A stretch of 64,000 nt of DNA from JBEKIK01 sp963838495 (GTDB lineage: Bacteria > Planctomycetota > Planctomycetia > Pirellulales > Thermoguttaceae): assembly GCA_963838495.1 (NCBI GenBank), contig CAWIRC010000001.1, positions 2,108,001 through 2,172,000 on the forward strand, written 5' to 3'. The notes under the pieces are model-generated. The model had not been told where the DNA came from, searched no databases, and worked only from the letters and a program-made list of their open reading frames with translations. The position numbers and the translations under genes are program-made. Shown here piece after piece: positions 44,726 through 54,296 of this stretch; the first letter of the stretch is position 1, and every line of letters starts with the position of its first letter.

Positions 44726-45976
44726 TTATTCCCCCAGGAACAGCGGGCAAATGTGGCGTTTGTAAATATTTTCCTTGACGTTGGCTGCCACCACGGCGGA
44801 GTGTTTTTCCAACGCGGCGGTGAATCGCGATCCCATCTCGGCCGCGAGTTTATAGCCCACGTGCAGCAGTTGGCGTAGATTTGGATTGTACGCCTTGCAC
44901 GATTGATCGTGCCGCAAGGCCGAGGCAAAGGCCCCCGCGTCCCAGGCGCCCACCGTTTCGGCCGATGGCAGGCCCGAGCGGTCGATCTTCACCACCGAGG
45001 CGTACGGGGCGCATAGCTCGTCTATGCGGCTCAGGGCCTGGGCGTATATTTCCTTGGCGATCACAAGCCCGTCGCCCCCTGCCGCGGCCAGGCCGATCAG
45101 CTCCTCCAGCCAGGTAGTGCCGGCGGTCTTGAGATGCACCCCGGCGTCAAACTTTTTCAGCAGCCGGTGCATGGGCCGGTAAAGCGAGAATTTATCGCTG
45201 CCCGAGTGCACGCTGAGTTTCAGATTTTTGGGCAGGCCGAACTGCCGGATCGAATAGGCTATGACCGCCAGGTCCTCGCTGAATTCTTTGTTGAATTGCT
45301 CGACCTCGCCCACGTAATCCACGCCCTTTAAAAACTCTCCAGTGAACCGCGGGGCGATGGTCTGGGCGGGAATGCCCTCGTCGGCCACTGCCGCCAGGAT
45401 GACCAGCAATTCGGCCGGGGTCTGCGGTTTGTCGGTCTCGTCCATCGAGACTTCGACCACCACCGCGTCGGCCCCCTTGACCGCCTTGATGCGCTGCCAA
45501 ATTCGCCCCGCCTCGCCGACCGCCGCCAGGAACTTCCGCGCCGCCCCGGATACCAGGGCCTCGGTGATTTCCAGGGGCCGGTCAATGCCGGGAATATCCA
45601 GCCGGCCGACAAGCTTTTTGTGCTTGGCCATGAATTGGGCGATTGCCTCGCCGCCCGGGTCGGCGCCGATGTCGTCGGCCACGTCCAGCGTGAAAAAGTC
45701 GCTCGATCCCAGGAATCCGTCCAGGGTCTTCAGTCGAATGTGATCGGCATCGACAAAATAAGGATCCTTCCATTTCCGGGCCTTTACGGCGGCGTCGGCC
45801 TCCGCGCGGACGCTTTCCGGCTTTGTCCCCACTATGCTATGTTCGCGATATGACTTGTTCCACACCGGGGCGATGGGCACGCCCTTGTCGCGGGCCATGA
45901 TCATCGCATCCAGTTGGGCCACGCCCTGATGGGCGAAACGGTCGCCGATGCCCATTGAGTATTTTGGAAGTTGCAT
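44726..45976 (-). CDS. uxaE: Tagaturonate epimerase-like protein
   Basis: 416 residues. It starts MQLPKYSMGIGDRFAHQGVAQL and has VDADHIRLKTLDGFLGSSDFFTLDVAD, SVHSGSDKFSLYRPMHRLL and GVHLKTAGTTWLEELIGLA, a pattern I associate with the UxaE family, which turns D-tagaturonate to D-fructuronate in galacturonate breakdown. His, Asp and Lys in these stretches are candidate metal and catalytic residues. No other hexuronate genes are in the window. The call rests on memory of the family and could be a related sugar-acid epimerase or kinase-linked protein. Confidence 0.72.
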   Translation of the reverse strand: MQLPKYSMGIGDRFAHQGVAQLDAMIMARDKGVPIAPVWNKSYREHSIVGTKPESVRAEADAAVKARKWKDPYFVDADHIRLKTLDGFLGSSDFFTLDVADDIGADPGGEAIAQFMAKHKKLVGRLDIPGIDRPLEITEALVSGAARKFLAAVGEAGRIWQRIKAVKGADAVVVEVSMDETDKPQTPAELLVILAAVADEGIPAQTIAPRFTGEFLKGVDYVGEVEQFNKEFSEDLAVIAYSIRQFGLPKNLKLSVHSGSDKFSLYRPMHRLLKKFDAGVHLKTAGTTWLEELIGLAAAGGDGLVIAKEIYAQALSRIDELCAPYASVVKIDRSGLPSAETVGAWDAGAFASALRHDQSCKAYNPNLRQLLHVGYKLAAEMGSRFTAALEKHSAVVAANVKENIYKRHICPLFLGE

Positions 45977-46310
45977 GGATAGTATCCAGTTTTCAGTAAT
46001 CAGTTTACGGTTTTTAGTAATCCGATTAGTACACGACCATTGATAAAAATTGTGAGTTACATGGATGTTTAGCCGCGACCGGGCACCAACCGAAGGTTGG
46101 TCGGGGAGCGGGACTTATACCATATCCACAAATCTAGAAGCGGCGGTGTACTAGAGGCCGAAAGCGACGGACCATCGGGCCCGGATTATCGATTATTTCG
46201 CATTTTACCCGCTTAAAACCGATTTTCAAGGGTTCAAATCCGGACAAAATCGGGCGGATCGGGTGTTTTTTTTGCTTCGAAACAGCGGCCGACGGCATGC
46301 CAAAACACGC
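45977..46310. other. Spacer with phrase repeat and TTTAGCC hairpin
   Basis: TTTTCAGTAATCAGTTTACG-type phrases lie at about 45990-46025. At 46072-46109 TTTAGCCGCGACC...GGTCGGGGAGCGGG carries the inner GGGCACCAACCGAAGGTTGG hairpin. No gene. A GGGTTCAAATCC at 46229 resembles a tRNA T-loop but lacks a stem. Confidence 0.6.
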
Positions 46311-47759
46311 CTATCTCAGTTCCTCGTCGGTAAAAAGGCGGATCGTGCCGTATTGGCCGTCAAAACCCGGGCTGCGCATTACCTTGCCCGCACGCATCCG
46401 CAAAATTGCCTCGGCCAGAAGCGATGTGCCTTTTTGTGAAATGTCTTCCGGCGCGGCCTTTTCCAGGATGAACAGTTCCGGGCCGATTGCGGCAAGCAAT
46501 TCATCATATTTTTTCCTGACCAGCTTGCTCTGCGGACCGACTTTGTAAATCTCCGCCAAAACCTCCACCAAGGGTATCAAACTGCTGAAGGGCGCCGCAT
46601 GCGGTGGCACGGGCACAGTCCCCTCTCCCTTTGGGAGAGGGCCAGGGTGAGGGCGGTCGGGCAACACATGCACAGTCCCCTCTCCCGACCAACCTTCGGT
46701 CGGTACCCGGAGAGGGCCAGGGTGAGGGCGGTCGGGCAACACATGCACAGCACCCTCTCCCGACAAACCTTCGGTCGGTTTCTGGAAAAGGTTGGGGTGG
46801 GGGCGATCGGCCAATTCGCTCACGCGGTGCATCACGCCCAGTGTAAGCGGCCTGCCGCAGACCGGGCATCTGCCTTTGTAACGCCGCGATTCTTCGGGCG
46901 CAAGACACACGCCGCACTTGCGATGGCCGTCGTGATGATACCGGCCCTCTTCCGGAAAAAATTCCACCGTGCCCAAAAAGCCCTTGCCGCTCTTGATTGC
47001 CCGGAACATGCTGAAATAGTCAATTTTTGTAGCGAAAACAGTGGCTTCGCGGCCTAGTTTAGCAGGTGAATGGGCGTCGGAATTCGAAACCGAGGCATAG
47101 CGGTCCAGGCCCGAAACCAGCCAATTCGTGGCCGGATCGGCCGACAATCCGGTTTCCACGGCGAAAATTTCCGGGCTTAGATCGCCGTAACACTCCTCGA
47201 TCGAGTCAAAGCCCGACTTCGAGCCCAGTACCCCAAACCAGGGCGTCCAAACGTGTGCCGGAACCAAATGGCAGCCCTCCCCCGATTCAAGCGCCATTTC
47301 CAACAAATCGCGGGAATCGAGCTTCAACGTCGGCCGCCCGTCCGACTCCAGCCTGCCCAGCCGGCCCAATTTCCGGATCAAGCGGCGGGCACTGGAAAAA
47401 TCCGGCGCATAAACCACGTGATGCACCTTGCGCACCCGTCCGTTTTTCTTGTACACCGTCGATACCTCCGCCTGGAGCATGAATCGAGGCGATGAAAAGG
47501 ATGAAGAATGAAGGATGAAGGATGAATGCGCCAATTGGCGGACTTGCTTTTCCACGCCCGGTTTAAGCCGAAACAATCCCGATTCGGCCGGGACGAGGTT
47601 TTTGCGAATTTCCTCGAACCACGCCGGATGCGTGAAATCGCCCGTGCCCACCACCGCGATGCCCTTCCGCCCGGCCCACAATCCCAGGTGCGCAAGATCG
47701 CAATCCCGGCTGGTGGCCAGGGAATATTTCGAATGCACGTGCAAGTCGGCGTAGAACAT
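46311..47759 (-). CDS. Endonuclease Q-like DNA repair nuclease with repeat insertions
   Basis: 482 residues. The PHP domain starts MFYADLHVHSKYSLATSRDC; metal ligands include D5, H7 and H9, and FDSIEECYGDLSPEIFAVETGLSADP with SNSDAHSP follow. A zinc finger comes next (HRKCGVCLAP...GRCPVCGRPL) and then ELADRP. In EndoQ, which nicks DNA 5' of deaminated bases, a short Pro-rich link leads to APF..LIPL.E; here about 65 extra residues made of three repeat copies sit between ELADRP and AAPFSSLIPLVEV. A second insert, SSFILHSSSFSS (about residues 79-90), comes from a phrase repeat. Start 47759 is chosen over 47819 by the canonical N-terminus. Confidence 0.82.
   Translation of the reverse strand: MFYADLHVHSKYSLATSRDCDLAHLGLWAGRKGIAVVGTGDFTHPAWFEEIRKNLVPAESGLFRLKPGVEKQVRQLAHSSFILHSSSFSSPRFMLQAEVSTVYKKNGRVRKVHHVVYAPDFSSARRLIRKLGRLGRLESDGRPTLKLDSRDLLEMALESGEGCHLVPAHVWTPWFGVLGSKSGFDSIEECYGDLSPEIFAVETGLSADPATNWLVSGLDRYASVSNSDAHSPAKLGREATVFATKIDYFSMFRAIKSGKGFLGTVEFFPEEGRYHHDGHRKCGVCLAPEESRRYKGRCPVCGRPLTLGVMHRVSELADRPHPNLFQKPTEGLSGEGAVHVLPDRPHPGPLRVPTEGWSGEGTVHVLPDRPHPGPLPKGEGTVPVPPHAAPFSSLIPLVEVLAEIYKVGPQSKLVRKKYDELLAAIGPELFILEKAAPEDISQKGTSLLAEAILRMRAGKVMRSPGFDGQYGTIRLFTDEELR
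46614..46806. repeat. Three tandem core-hairpin repeats inside the EndoQ gene
   Basis: Three copies of the CCCTCTCC...GGGTGAGGGCGG core, each preceded by a CACAG boundary at 46614, 46671 and 46746; spacings are 57 and 75 bases, both multiples of three. Copies two and three carry the inner AACCTTCGGTCGG module, copy one the short TTTGGG loop. Translated in the host frame as DRPHPGPL...TEGWSGEG-type repeats. Confidence 0.85.
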
Positions 47760-47931
47760 AGACTGCATTATAACCGCTGCCGCCAGTTCCTGAACCGCTA
47801 CGGCTTTACAGAAAGACATCTCCGCGAATTATGCAGTCCCTTTAATCGGCGTCTCGACTGATCGAGGCCATTCGCAGATGCGCGCATGTGTCATCGCTTT
47901 TACCGCACAAGGCAAAAATCAGCGCTACACG

Positions 47932-49011
47932 CTAATCATTAAACACAGGGGCGCTTGATATAGGCGTAAGCCCGAGCAGTGCCGTAGATCCAGTTGTGAC
48001 TCTTCGTGCACCGACGCATTGGAATGCTTTTTGGTCAACACTATACGTTATGGAGTGAACTGCGCCGTCGGCCGAGACGAAGTGGGCCCCTTCGGGATGC
48101 ACGCTGCCAAATATTATCTTCGCAGAATCTTCAACTACGCCGTTTGAATTTTTACAGCGCAGCGGATTAGTAATAGTAGTCGAATTGTATGTGGTGCGGC
48201 AAACGTCGTTATCCTGGCCGACATACATGCATTCATTATCCGATGCGCTCGTACTAAGGGTTACCAAGTCTAAATAATAAAATCTTTCTCCGAGAATTAC
48301 GGTGTGCGCGGTGCCGCGAGTTACGTCTTTTTGCGAAATCATCGAGCGCTGATAGACAATTCCGTTCATATAATTAGCATCGGTGATGTCGTTAACGGCA
48401 GCCCATGTGAAACCGGTAGGTGGCGGATTTGAGCCCGGGCCGCCGCTAGATTCGCTTTTTTGTCCAGATCCGCAGCAAGCGGCATAAGAGCCGCGGGCAA
48501 CCATTGAATCGGAGGGTTGACTGGCATTTATATATTCCCAATTATTGTCATAAAATAGATGCTGCCCCATATTGCCCGACGGACAAGCCATTACGGTCAA
48601 AATAGTTTGCACCAAATGCATGGCATTTTGACTTTTTCCCGCGGTCAACATGCCTTTGCCGGCATCGTGCAGGCTCGTTAACTCCAGGCCGGGTAAAATA
48701 CTGTAAACCCAGCCGCCAGGTTGTCTACTATCGTAACCGCAGTCCGGATCGCCGACCCAATTCCAACCCCAGCCGCCGGAAGGATAATGCTTTTGGCGAT
48801 CCAAATGAGTCATACAGGCCTCACCCATCTGCTTCAGATTATTGCGGCACTGCATGCGCCGCGCCGACTCGCGGGCGGCTTGGATGGCGGGCAACAGCAA
48901 GGCAATCAAAATCCCGATTATGGCAATGACCACCAAAAGTTCCACCAGGGTAAAACCGGCGAATTTCCGCGCATTTACATGGACAGCCCTACGGCTTTTT
49001 AAACAGTACAT
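47932..49011 (-). CDS. DUF1559 pseudopilin-like protein
   Basis: 359 residues. The type II/IV pilin-like leader is ARKFAGFTLVELLVVIAIIGILIALLLPAIQAARESARR: cleavage after Gly before FTLVE, Glu at +5. The planctomycete-typical DUF1559 body follows, ending in the H-x9-D-G motif HPEGAHFVSADGAVH. Eleven Cys in the exported part suggest disulfides. Such proteins are probably processed and exported by a type II secretion-like machine, but their role is unknown. A paralogue lies 328 bases upstream in the same direction. Confidence 0.92.
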   Translation of the reverse strand: MYCLKSRRAVHVNARKFAGFTLVELLVVIAIIGILIALLLPAIQAARESARRMQCRNNLKQMGEACMTHLDRQKHYPSGGWGWNWVGDPDCGYDSRQPGGWVYSILPGLELTSLHDAGKGMLTAGKSQNAMHLVQTILTVMACPSGNMGQHLFYDNNWEYINASQPSDSMVARGSYAACCGSGQKSESSGGPGSNPPPTGFTWAAVNDITDANYMNGIVYQRSMISQKDVTRGTAHTVILGERFYYLDLVTLSTSASDNECMYVGQDNDVCRTTYNSTTITNPLRCKNSNGVVEDSAKIIFGSVHPEGAHFVSADGAVHSITYSVDQKAFQCVGARRVTTGSTALLGLTPISSAPVFND

Positions 49012-49339
49012 GGCCTCGCTCCTTTATGGCGCGATTGAGTCATATCGAACCACCTGCTATATACCTAGATGCCCTCATGTATATGTATTAATTAGGCATT
49101 TGTTAACAATAATATTATTGCAAATTTCAGTGCTTTTGACAACTAATCCTTGTCTTGGATTCTTGTGTTAAAATTCAAAAAGAAACTAAAATGGTAAACT
49201 TTGAAAAAGATAAGCTTTGGATCAATCCCAACGGATTTTTTAAGGGTTTCAATGTCGTGGATCCATTACCTCACCACCCGTGGGGCGGATCAGTCCCTGG
49301 TAAAACGCAATATAAATCATCAGCCTGTATTGCCACTGT
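49012..49339. other. Spacer between pseudopilin paralogues
   Basis: 328 AT-rich bases with no gene or repeat recognised. A plus-strand frame at 49155-49343 has no protein-like features. The promoter of the downstream pseudopilin gene is expected near 49020-49080. Confidence 0.4.
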
Positions 49340-50452
49340 TTAATACACGTTGCCGTCGATTGGTTTCCCATCGGCGCGGCTGCCCAGCCGGCTGAACATC
49401 GCGCCGTCCACGTTATATCCTATCGTATGTACCGATCCGTCGCACATTACGCAATTAATAGTTGATGGATGAGCACTGCCGAATAATGTGGGTGGGTTAG
49501 TTTCATAACCGCGTCGGTCGCGTATGGCCGGCGTCTGATTGCTGGTCGGGGTTTCTGGGCCGGTCCAGCGGGTGACATCCGGGTTGTCGCCTATGTACAT
49601 GCACTCGTTGTCACCAGAATCATTGCCGGTGAGATAATCATCCGGGTTCAAGTATTTTTCGCCGACCATTATGGTATGAGCGGTGCCATCGCGGACGTCA
49701 ACCTGCCTGATCATGCTGCCGCAAAAAATGACGCCCGTAATCCCCGCGTTGGTGCCGGTGGGATATGTTGCCGTCCAGCCAAATGTCCCTTTAGCCATAA
49801 CAGCACTCGTACTAGTGCAACCACTCAAAACATAACCCGTGCCGATAGTATTACCACCTGAATTGGGATCCCACCACTGAGTACCGCCGTTGGCCGCATA
49901 GTCACTCCTCGCGCCGAAAAACTGAGTCATGTCTCCAGTATGATCCACGGTATGCTGCGTATCATTTATAAGGAAATAATATAAAGCTGATTTTTGGTCG
50001 CACAGCAGCAGTTGCGATGTTCGTCGAGTCGGGCAATTCATACAGGCAATGGGAGTCCGAATCATTGTTTCCGCGGCGTTTACCCGAGCGGAGCCCGTCA
50101 TGCCCTTTTGCATCATGTAAGTTTGCTTCTGCTCCATATACTGCAATATATTAAAAACCCAGCCGCCGCATTGATGCCGTCCGGTGCCCCAGTCCGGGTT
50201 TCCTATCCAAGCACATGACCAGCCGCCGGTGGGCAGCCGATTATTGACGGAAACGTGTGTCTGGGCGGCCATGCCGATTTGTTTAAGATTGTTGGTGCAC
50301 TGTGACCGCCGTGCAGTTTCCCGCGCAGCCTGGATCGCAGGCAGCAATAATGCAATCAAAATGCCGATAATCGCGATCACGACCAGCAGCTCAACCAGCG
50401 TAAATCCACCGGATGTTGTAATCGTACGTCTGTCGCTCTTGTTTAGATACAC
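49340..50452 (-). CDS. DUF1559 pseudopilin-like protein, paralogue
   Basis: 370 residues, paralogue of the preceding protein. Leader TTSGGFTLVELLVVIAIIGILIALLLPAIQAARETARR, then the DUF1559 body (NNLKQIGMAAQTHVSVNNRLPTGGW) and the H-x9-D-G motif HPSTINCVMCDGSVH. It differs most in the middle, rich in Thr, Gly and Asn. Tandem paralogues of this family are usual in planctomycetes and probably build alternative minor pseudopilins or surface proteins. Confidence 0.92.
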   Translation of the reverse strand: MYLNKSDRRTITTSGGFTLVELLVVIAIIGILIALLLPAIQAARETARRSQCTNNLKQIGMAAQTHVSVNNRLPTGGWSCAWIGNPDWGTGRHQCGGWVFNILQYMEQKQTYMMQKGMTGSARVNAAETMIRTPIACMNCPTRRTSQLLLCDQKSALYYFLINDTQHTVDHTGDMTQFFGARSDYAANGGTQWWDPNSGGNTIGTGYVLSGCTSTSAVMAKGTFGWTATYPTGTNAGITGVIFCGSMIRQVDVRDGTAHTIMVGEKYLNPDDYLTGNDSGDNECMYIGDNPDVTRWTGPETPTSNQTPAIRDRRGYETNPPTLFGSAHPSTINCVMCDGSVHTIGYNVDGAMFSRLGSRADGKPIDGNVY

Positions 50453-50559
50453 AGATTGCTCCCGATAAAAAACAGTGACATATATAAAGCAATCCTATAT
50501 GTATTTTCAAAACGATATTGTTATCCGGAATTCCATGAAAACTGGAGGATAATTCTTTC

Positions 50560-50793
50560 ATGCACGCCGTAACAAAATTGGATACAAAGAGTTACGGATT
50601 CGAGACAAATCTACCACCAATGGCCGTAAAAGATGCAAAAAAATCTACTAATCGCAATCAGAGCGGCCGGCATCCAGGTCTTATTGGTCTTAGTACAAAC
50701 CCCATAAGTTTAGCCGGGTTCATGCCGGGGTTCCGACAAAGAATATATAATATGGACCAGTATGTTAATTCTTCTCTACAAATGGCTAAATAA
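50560..50793 (+). CDS. Possible small protein
   Basis: A 77-codon frame in the 515-base spacer between the pseudopilin and beta-CASP genes, with GGAGG 12 bases before the ATG. The protein (MHAVTKLDTKSYGFETNLPP at its start) is basic and polar, without membrane helix or known motif. The spacing of the ribosome site is long, and the rest of the spacer has no other gene. May not be real. Confidence 0.25.
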   Translation: MHAVTKLDTKSYGFETNLPPMAVKDAKKSTNRNQSGRHPGLIGLSTNPISLAGFMPGFRQRIYNMDQYVNSSLQMAK

Positions 50794-50967
50794 ATCTATC
50801 CTCCGGACAACCGAGTTTAATTATAATAAATAAATGCACTCAAAAAAAGTCTCATTGGCAAGTTTTTGTTTGAAATACTGGGATATTTTCTACCGCCCCC
50901 CCATAAGTAGCGCAAAAACCGCGCACGTTTTTTCTATTCAGCATCTCGACCCTTGAGGAACCGCCCT

Positions 50968-52368
50968 GTGAAAATGCAATTTTTGGGGGCCGCACGACAA
51001 GTAACCGGATCGCAATATTACCTCGAGGCCGACGGCGTTCGCTTGCTGGTCGATTGCGGGATGTTCCAGGAACGCGATTTTTTGAACCGCAATTGGGAAC
51101 CCAGCCCCATCAGAGCGCGAAATCTCGACGCCATATTACTTACCCATGCCCATGTAGACCATTGCGGCATGGCCCCCGTGCTGGTGAGGGAAGGATTTCG
51201 CGGCCCGCTGCTGACCACCTCCGCCTCCGCCGACCTGGTGGAACTGGTCCTCCGCGACGCCGCCGAGATACAGGCCGAAGACGCCGCATTCAAGCAAAAG
51301 CGGCATCGAAAGGAAGGCCGGCTGGGAAAATATCCGGTAAAACCCCTGTTTACCTTCAAGGACGTGGACCGCACGCTCCCCCTGCTACGCACCGCCGAGT
51401 ACGGCCGGCCGTACATGATCAACGACCGCGTCTCGGCGGTTTTTCACGACGCCGGACACATCCTCGGCTCGGCAATCATTGAATTGCTCGTCCAAGACAA
51501 CGGCCAACCGCGGCGCTTGATTTTCACCGGCGATCTGGGACAGATGAACAAGCCCATCGTCCGCGATCCGGAAACCTTCAGCGCCGCCGATTACGTCGTC
51601 ATGGAATCGACCTACGGCAACCGCGATCACGCCAACGGCGGCAGCGTCGACTCGCAGTTGGAACGCGTGGTTTCCGAGACGGTCGCGGCCGGCGGTTGCA
51701 TCGTCATCCCCATCTTCGCCATCGAACGCGCACAGGAATTGATCTATTATCTCAACCGCCTCCTGCACGACGGCCGAATCCCGCAAATCCCCGTCTTCCT
51801 CGACAGCCCCATGGCCGCCGACGTAAACGAGGTCTTCCGCGACCACCGCGACTGTTTCGACGCCGAAGCCCTTGAAATGCTCTCCTCGGGCCAATCCATT
51901 TTGAAATTTCCCGCCCTCAAGGTCGTCCGCACCCAGGAAGAATCCATGGCCATCAACGACGTCAAAGGGCCGTTTATCGTCATGGCCACCTCCGGCATGT
52001 GCACCGCCGGACGCATCAAGCACCATCTTGTCCACCACATCGAACAGCCCGAGTGCACTATTTTGTTCGTCGGCTACCAGGCCCGGGGAACCCTGGGCCG
52101 GCAAATCCTCGACGGCAACAAGGAAGTCCGCATCCACGGCCGCTCCCGCCTGGTGCGGGCAAGAGTCGCCCAAATCCAAGGCATCTCCGGACACGCCGAC
52201 CGCTCCGGTTTGATGAAATGGCTTGGCTTTTTCCAGTCGCCCCCGCGCCAATTGTTCGTCACCCATGGCGAAGAAGACGTCGCCCTCAGCTTCGCCAAAC
52301 TCGTCCGCGATACCCTGGCCTGGAAAGTAACCGTCCCGGAATATAAACAAACCGTGGAATTGGATTGA
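50968..52368 (+). CDS. Beta-CASP metallo-beta-lactamase ribonuclease
   Basis: 466 residues of the CPSF73/YSH1-like bacterial family. Motif 2 HAHVDH is at residues 60-65, with further ligands in VFHDAGHILGSAII and FTGDLG; the beta-CASP part has VMESTYGNRDH, VIPIFAIERAQELIYYL, LDSPMA and the terminal GISGHADRSGLMKWL and VTHGEEDVA. All zinc ligands seem present, so an active RNase is likely. The start is GTG 50968 with GAGGA eight bases upstream; TTG 50953 would include the ribosome site. RNA target unknown. Confidence 0.92.
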   Translation: MKMQFLGAARQVTGSQYYLEADGVRLLVDCGMFQERDFLNRNWEPSPIRARNLDAILLTHAHVDHCGMAPVLVREGFRGPLLTTSASADLVELVLRDAAEIQAEDAAFKQKRHRKEGRLGKYPVKPLFTFKDVDRTLPLLRTAEYGRPYMINDRVSAVFHDAGHILGSAIIELLVQDNGQPRRLIFTGDLGQMNKPIVRDPETFSAADYVVMESTYGNRDHANGGSVDSQLERVVSETVAAGGCIVIPIFAIERAQELIYYLNRLLHDGRIPQIPVFLDSPMAADVNEVFRDHRDCFDAEALEMLSSGQSILKFPALKVVRTQEESMAINDVKGPFIVMATSGMCTAGRIKHHLVHHIEQPECTILFVGYQARGTLGRQILDGNKEVRIHGRSRLVRARVAQIQGISGHADRSGLMKWLGFFQSPPRQLFVTHGEEDVALSFAKLVRDTLAWKVTVPEYKQTVELD

Positions 52369-52485
52369 TATTAATTGCAGTATAATAGCGGAGGTAGCAG
52401 GCATCGATTATATCACCAAAATCAGATATAATACATCGGTTTTTAGAAATGACGATCCTTTCAGGCGTTTATGGAGCGTCACATA

Positions 52486-53969
52486 ATGACTTCTACCACG
52501 CCAAATTCTGTCCCTAATATCATTAATGATTTGCCTGTTGCTATTGAGTCGCCCTATCTACCGGCCACATCCTGTGAGTTTCCACAATTAAATGCACCCA
52601 TTATTTTATACAGTGGCACTGCGGAACTGCGCACAGCGACTAAAACCATTAATGGTGTGGTGAAAGTGCGAATGGATTGGTTCCCTTCTACGGGCATTTT
52701 CTTCGAATTTCGTTTTTCTGAAACATGGGATCTTACGATTGGAGGCGCCATCTTATTTCTCAAAGAACGAAATGTTGTTTTGGATGTTTACGTTACATCG
52801 TTTAATCTGGGCGGAGTTGGCGTATTAGCGGATGGCGCTGTAAAAAATGAAACAGTACATCATAATTCGATCCTGACAGGGATCGTGAAGCCTATTTTGA
52901 TCGGGGCGAGTGATAACCTTGTTTCGAAAATAACCTTTCTTATCCCGAATTTCTTTGCGCGTAATGGTAAGATGATTCGGAGTGCCGATTCAACGTGTGC
53001 TTGGGGAGGCCGTCTCATATACGCATTCGGCGAATGGGAGATAACTTTAGATCGAATAAAAGGATGCGATAGTGAATTCTTTAAGAATCTTGCAAAAGTG
53101 GGCGGTTACTCCATTACACATATAGGCATGGCTAGGAGATTTGACGGTAAAAGTTTTGGTGTGGATAAAGCACAGTTTTTACGAGAGGCCATGAATTCGC
53201 TCATATCATTCTGCTACGGAAGGCGTACTGGCATATTATTACCCGTGGGATTCAACAATGACAATGAAAAAATTTGGGAATTATGGGATGTAATTGATAT
53301 TTGCGCGCATGTAGCGCGTATTGTTGGATACCGGATCAGGGTACAAAGTGGATTGAGAGCCTTGAGAAAATATTTTCCCAGTTTGCGGAACGTTGGCAGG
53401 ATCCCGATAGCCAGGATACGCTAAAGACGGCCATAGATTTGTATGTAACAGCGAATTCATGTCCGCCTGGGCATGAAAAGGAAGCAATAATCATGACCCA
53501 AGCGTCCTTGGAGCTGCTCGCTTGGGCCGACTTAATTGAGCGGCGAAAAATCCTCGATCCTTCGACCTTAGCTAATTTGCCCGCTGCTGATAAGATTCGG
53601 CTATTGATCGAAGCATCCAAGACCGATTTGGGGATTCCATTGGGATATGGCAGTCTCCAACGAGCTTGCAAAACACCTGGAAAGCCACGATGGCGAGATG
53701 CACCGGAGGCGTTTACCAACATACGCAACAATATCGTACATGCAAAAAAGACATTGCGGAATGATCCAAACTGGGCTAATTGGTTGTGGGAAGCCAACCA
53801 GCTTGGACTTTGGTATCTTGAACGAAGTATTTTACATTTTTTAGGATATGAAGGTTGGTATTTAGCGCGAGGAGTAATTGCTCCTGGGTTTGAGCCTACA
53901 GAACAATACTTCCCCTTTGGATTGCCAAAAGGGTGGAGATGGGCATCGGATATCAAGAAAGAAAAGTAG
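52486..53969 (+). CDS. HEPN-type protein (ApeA-like candidate), frameshifted
   Basis: About 495 residues in two frames; one base is missing near 53335, where VIDICAHVARIVGYRI passes to GTKWIESLEKIFSQFAERWQ. The N-terminal half is strand-rich (GVVKVRMDWFPSTGIFFEF). The C-terminal half is helical and contains FTNIRNNIVHAKKTL; R-N-N-I-V-H fits the Rx4-6H active site of HEPN RNases. The architecture of a beta-rich N-terminus and C-terminal HEPN recalls the ApeA antiphage family, but I cannot confirm it. Start 52486 has GGAG upstream; ATG 52471 is the alternative. The gene is clearly more AT-rich than its neighbours, which suggests transfer. Confidence 0.6.
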
Positions 53970-54101
53970 TCCTGATTGATAAAAAAATCAACCGGTGCAT
54001 TTCATGCACCCTACGAATTTTCGATCTGTCGTGTTTTCGTGGTTAATAATCTAATAACTCTTCATATTGACAACCGTTACCTTCTATGGTAACATTTAGC
54101 A

Positions 54102-54296
54102 ATGGGCAAAATACGCCGAGGGAACTACGTTTTCCTGTCTTGGGCCGGGGATCACGGGCCAAGGCACGTTCACGTGTATGAAAATAAAAAATTCATTGTG
54201 AAGTGGGACCTTGACCACGGCGTGGCCATGAAAGGCAAGGCAAACGCCAAAATTCTAAAATTGATCGCTGAATTACAGCAGGAAGGCCGTTTATGA
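54102..54296 (+). CDS. DUF4160 protein
   Basis: 64 residues: MGKIRRGNYVFLSWAGDHGPRHVHVYENKKF. The GDHGPRHVHVY stretch is the DUF4160 hallmark, with two His and a Pro that could bind metal or RNA. In bacteria it is usually encoded beside a DUF2442/HTH protein, and such pairs are suspected toxin-antitoxin modules. Here its stop overlaps the next ATG by four bases (ATGA, 54293-54296). Toxin or not is unproven. Confidence 0.8.
   Translation: MGKIRRGNYVFLSWAGDHGPRHVHVYENKKFIVKWDLDHGVAMKGKANAKILKLIAELQQEGRL

Noticed and set aside
46200..46260. tRNA-like GGGTTCAAATCC
   Set aside because: The flanking bases do not form a T-stem, and no acceptor or anticodon stem could be drawn.
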